Shown: in pieces, positions 61,935 to 64,000 of the stretch
Numbering within the stretch: the stretch's first letter is position 1
How the letters are laid out: each line of letters starts with the position of its first letter
Source of the DNA: Pseudoips prasinana
Lineage: Eukaryota; Arthropoda; Insecta; Lepidoptera; Nolidae
Assembly (NCBI GenBank): GCA_951640165.1
Contig: OX621261.1
Location: 2,852,001-2,916,000 of the forward strand
DNA: 64,000 nt
Reading direction: 5' to 3'
The notes under the pieces: generated by a model
What the model saw: the letters and a program-made list of their open reading frames with translations, nothing else
What the model was told of the DNA's origin: nothing
The model's database searches: none
Translations under genes and position numbers: made by a program

Positions 61935-62460
61935 AGAATCTGTCCTGTGATCCCAAACTAAGCAGAGCTTGTACTATGGAAACCAGATAACTCATATACT
62001 ACTTTTACTTTTGTAAATACATACTTACACAATAAGCTAATTAACACGCGGACAAAGTCGCGGGCACAGCTAGTTATCTATAACTAGCTGTGCCCGCGAC
62101 TTTGTCCGCGTGTTAATTAGCTTATTTCGTTCTTTTTAGTATTTTTAAAAATAAAACATTTTTTCACAAATAAACGTAGCCTAAGTTACTCCTTATTACA
62201 TCAGCAACCTGCCAATAAAAGTCCCGTCAAAATCGGTCCAGCCATTTCAGAGATTAGCCGGAACAAACAGACAGACAGACAGACAAAAATTTTAAAACTG
62301 TTATTTTGGTGTATGTGCCGTATATATATGCATATACATGTAGTAAAAAACGGTTATTTCAGTATTACAAACAGACACTTCAATTTTATTTATTTGTATA
62401 GATTACGCCCAGACTCAAGACAAACAGACATGTTCATGCACACAAATATCTGTCCTGGAG
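61935..62460 (-). mobile_element. SINE family B split by a palindromic Helitron
   Basis: 3' half: 61935-62030 (GATCCCAAACTAAGCAGAGC, CTTTTGTAAATACATACTTA). 5' half: 62403-62460 (GACAAACAGACATGTTCATG, CACAAATATCTGTCCTG). The Helitron insertion at 62031-62402 lies between. Confidence 0.7.
62031..62402 (-). mobile_element. Helitron with inverted copy of its own 3' end
   Basis: The - strand element begins A|TCTATACAAATAAATAAAAT at 62402 and reaches its usual CTAG at 62084. Past this the sequence continues TTATAGATAA and then the reverse complement of the last ~43 bp of the element (to 62031). 62031-62077 and 62080-62126 are a perfect 47-bp inverted repeat with a 2-bp spacer. Confidence 0.8.
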
Positions 62461-62469
62461 GACTACCAA

Positions 62470-62540
62470 ATACCGCCTAAGGGCAGACAGAGAGGAGCGC
62501 AGCAGAGAGGATCTTATAAAGGCACTAGAAAATCAACTTT
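62470..62540 (+). pseudogene. LINE ORF C-terminal tip, forward copy
   Basis: YRLRADREERSREDLIKALE then NQL and stop. The same tip occurs reversed at 63290-63365. Confidence 0.5.
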
Positions 62541-63289
62541 AGAGCTATAGTAATAAAGTGCATATATGCTTGAACCTGACAAAATGCTCAATACTCAATA
62601 CTTTATTGCATTCCATAATGTATACAAGGCTGGTAGGTAAATTATAGAGAAACAATTATGGACCCTGTCGGGCACAGCAAGTTAGTTTTTAGAGGAGAGG
62701 ATGAAGCGCTTTTTGTTTAAAAACATAATAATATTGAAATTAAGGAGTAAATCTTATATTTAGATATTTAATTAGATATTATTTATGAGTAGATTTATAT
62801 TAATTTTGTTTATAATTATTATTTCTATATTTATTTATTTATTTATATATTTATTTATTTATTATTAATAGATATTTTCTAAATTATGCTGTACTAATAC
62901 TGCTCGCGCAGTCTCGCGCATTATAATGTTCAAGCATAGATAGATAGATAACACTTTATTGCACCAAATCGGAACATACATTGAAACATATGTTTGTGCT
63001 TAAACAATGTTTTTAACATAACAACACGATGTATGCGCCTTAAGAGAGAAATAAACCATTATTTTATAAAAAAAAAACAATTTAAATTTGTTATATTATG
63101 AGGTACAAACGGCGGTCTTATCGCTAATATAGCAATCTCTTCCAGACAACCGTTGGATGAATTAAAGCAATGCAGGGAGACGAAGTGGTAGTTGGCAGTG
63201 CATCTACTTATATAAATTTACATATATTATATGTACCTAAGTACGAATATTTATATATAAACATATACACGCACTTTATTTAAATAATT
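62541..63289. other. LINE 3'-UTR-like and AT-rich sequence
   Basis: ACTCAATACTTTATTGCATT (62590) and TAGATAGATAGATAACACTT (62938) resemble reversed LINE 3' ends. It has TTTATTTATTTAT runs at 62835. No gene. Confidence 0.4.
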
Positions 63290-63365
63290 TTAAAGTTGAT
63301 TTTCTAGTGTCTTAATAAAATCCTCTCCGTTGCGCTCCTCTCTGTCTGCGCTGGCCCTAAGCCAT
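63290..63365 (-). pseudogene. LINE ORF C-terminal tip, reverse copy
   Basis: The - strand reads WLRASADREERNGEDFIKTL then ENQL and stop. It is the mirror partner of 62470-62540. Confidence 0.5.
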
Positions 63366-63390
63366 CTGCTGTCGTGTTCGTCGGTCAAAT

Positions 63391-63455
63391 GGGTGGGAAT
63401 CGAACCCACTACTTACGGCGTGAAATGCAAGTATCTACAAACCACAACGTACCTA
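63391..63455 (-). repeat. tRNA-derived SINE, family B, fragment
   Basis: GGTGGGAATCGAACCCACTA, CTTACGGCGTGAAATGCAAG; the B box is on the - strand. Confidence 0.5.
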
Positions 63456-63644
63456 TGTATCTTGCTGGTAAATAAACTCAGACGAGTGAATGACCTCAGT
63501 AGGCATGTCAATATAAAGATCATTGTATGTTTATTAGATAGTGGGCGATTACATTTTTGTGCGAACGCTTTAAATTGGCTAGTGATACTTTACAGTAGAG
63601 GTAGAGGTAGAGCAGAGCGTTCATTCGCCCAAAGAGGTGGGGGG

Positions 63645-64000
63645 CTCATCCATGAAGGGTTCCGTAGCAGCAAGTATTTCAGTTGATTAAATGAAAGCAT
63701 ATTACGGTTTACGATTTATGACGTATTAAAAAAACTACTTGCTAGATCTCGTTCAAACCAATTTTCGTTGTTAGTTTGCATGGTAATGTACATCATATAT
63801 TTTTTTTTAGTTTTATCATTCTTTTATTTTAGAAGTTACAGGAGAGGGGGGGGGGGACACTTATTTTACCACTTTGGAAGTGTCTCTCGCGCAATCGATT
63901 CAGTTTAGAAAAAAATTATATTAGAAACCTCGATACCATTTTTGAAGACCTATCCATAGATACCCTACATGTATGGCTACGATGAAAAAATTTTTTTTAG
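63645..64000 (-). mobile_element. GGCCGG/GGGTTCCGTA repeat, cut by window end
   Basis: ATGAAGGGTTCCGTAGCAGC, CTAGATCTCGTTCAAACCAA, a G run, CCACTTTGGAAGTGTCTCTC and GACCTATCCATAGATACCC mirror 6520-6860 in reverse. Confidence 0.7.

Overview
The window is nuclear DNA from a lepidopteran (butterfly or moth). The host genes have introns with GT-AG sites. Most of the sequence consists of interspersed repeats typical of Lepidoptera: Helitrons ending in CTAG|T after a CGCGG hairpin, tRNA-derived SINEs, CR1/jockey-like and RTE-like LINEs, foldback elements, and GGCCGG...GGGTTCCGTA repeats. The species cannot be named from the sequence.

Two host genes can be assembled. (1) On the + strand, ten exons between 179 and 39912 form the 3' part of a large multi-C2H2 zinc-finger protein. 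Intron phases agree at all nine junctions. The coding length in the window is 1,141 residues and the stop is at 39910-39912. Eight of its fingers lie in exons 1-5. A central disordered part carries two SUMO-type KxE sites and a KKRKV nuclear signal, followed by an Asn/Glu-rich acidic exon. Three more fingers and a basic tail close the protein. The 5' end lies upstream of base 1. (2) On the - strand, three exons (48306-48156, 45919-45792, 44207-44085) encode RNASEH2C, the small non-catalytic subunit of RNase H2. It is complete if the in-frame stop at 44085 is the true one.

Layout: 1-13,727 (intron 1) holds RTE-like remains, Helitrons, a TIR element with a 57-bp minisatellite, a LINE remnant split by two later insertions, and a three-deep nest (LINE > 5.5-kb Helitron > 4-kb CR1-like LINE with an intact 984-aa ORF2). 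13,881-22,955 (intron 2) holds another LINE, a foldback and a degenerate R2-like element with a YLDDG reverse transcriptase and a restriction-like endonuclease. Introns 3-9 (23-38.6 kb) contain SINEs, MITEs, a 19-bp minisatellite right after exon 6 and a 51-bp minisatellite right after exon 7 that reverses orientation at its centre. 40-44 kb is mostly repeat remnants. 44-48.3 kb is RNASEH2C with LINE fragments in both introns. 48.3-55.7 kb is intergenic, with a perfect 39-bp hairpin and many SINEs. 55.7-61 kb is a four-layer nest (LINE > TIR element with CTTAAG duplication > hAT transposon with ATATTATG duplication > SINE fragment). 61-64 kb has a tandem run of three Helitrons, a palindromic Helitron inside a SINE, and a GGCCGG repeat cut by the window end.

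The main observations for follow-up are the insertion nests in which conceptual removal of the younger element restores the older reading frame exactly, the inverted minisatellite that exon 7 can read into without a stop, the Helitron carrying an inverted copy of its own 3' end, and splice acceptors that sit directly on LINE-type 3' tails. No clearly new gene system was recognised.
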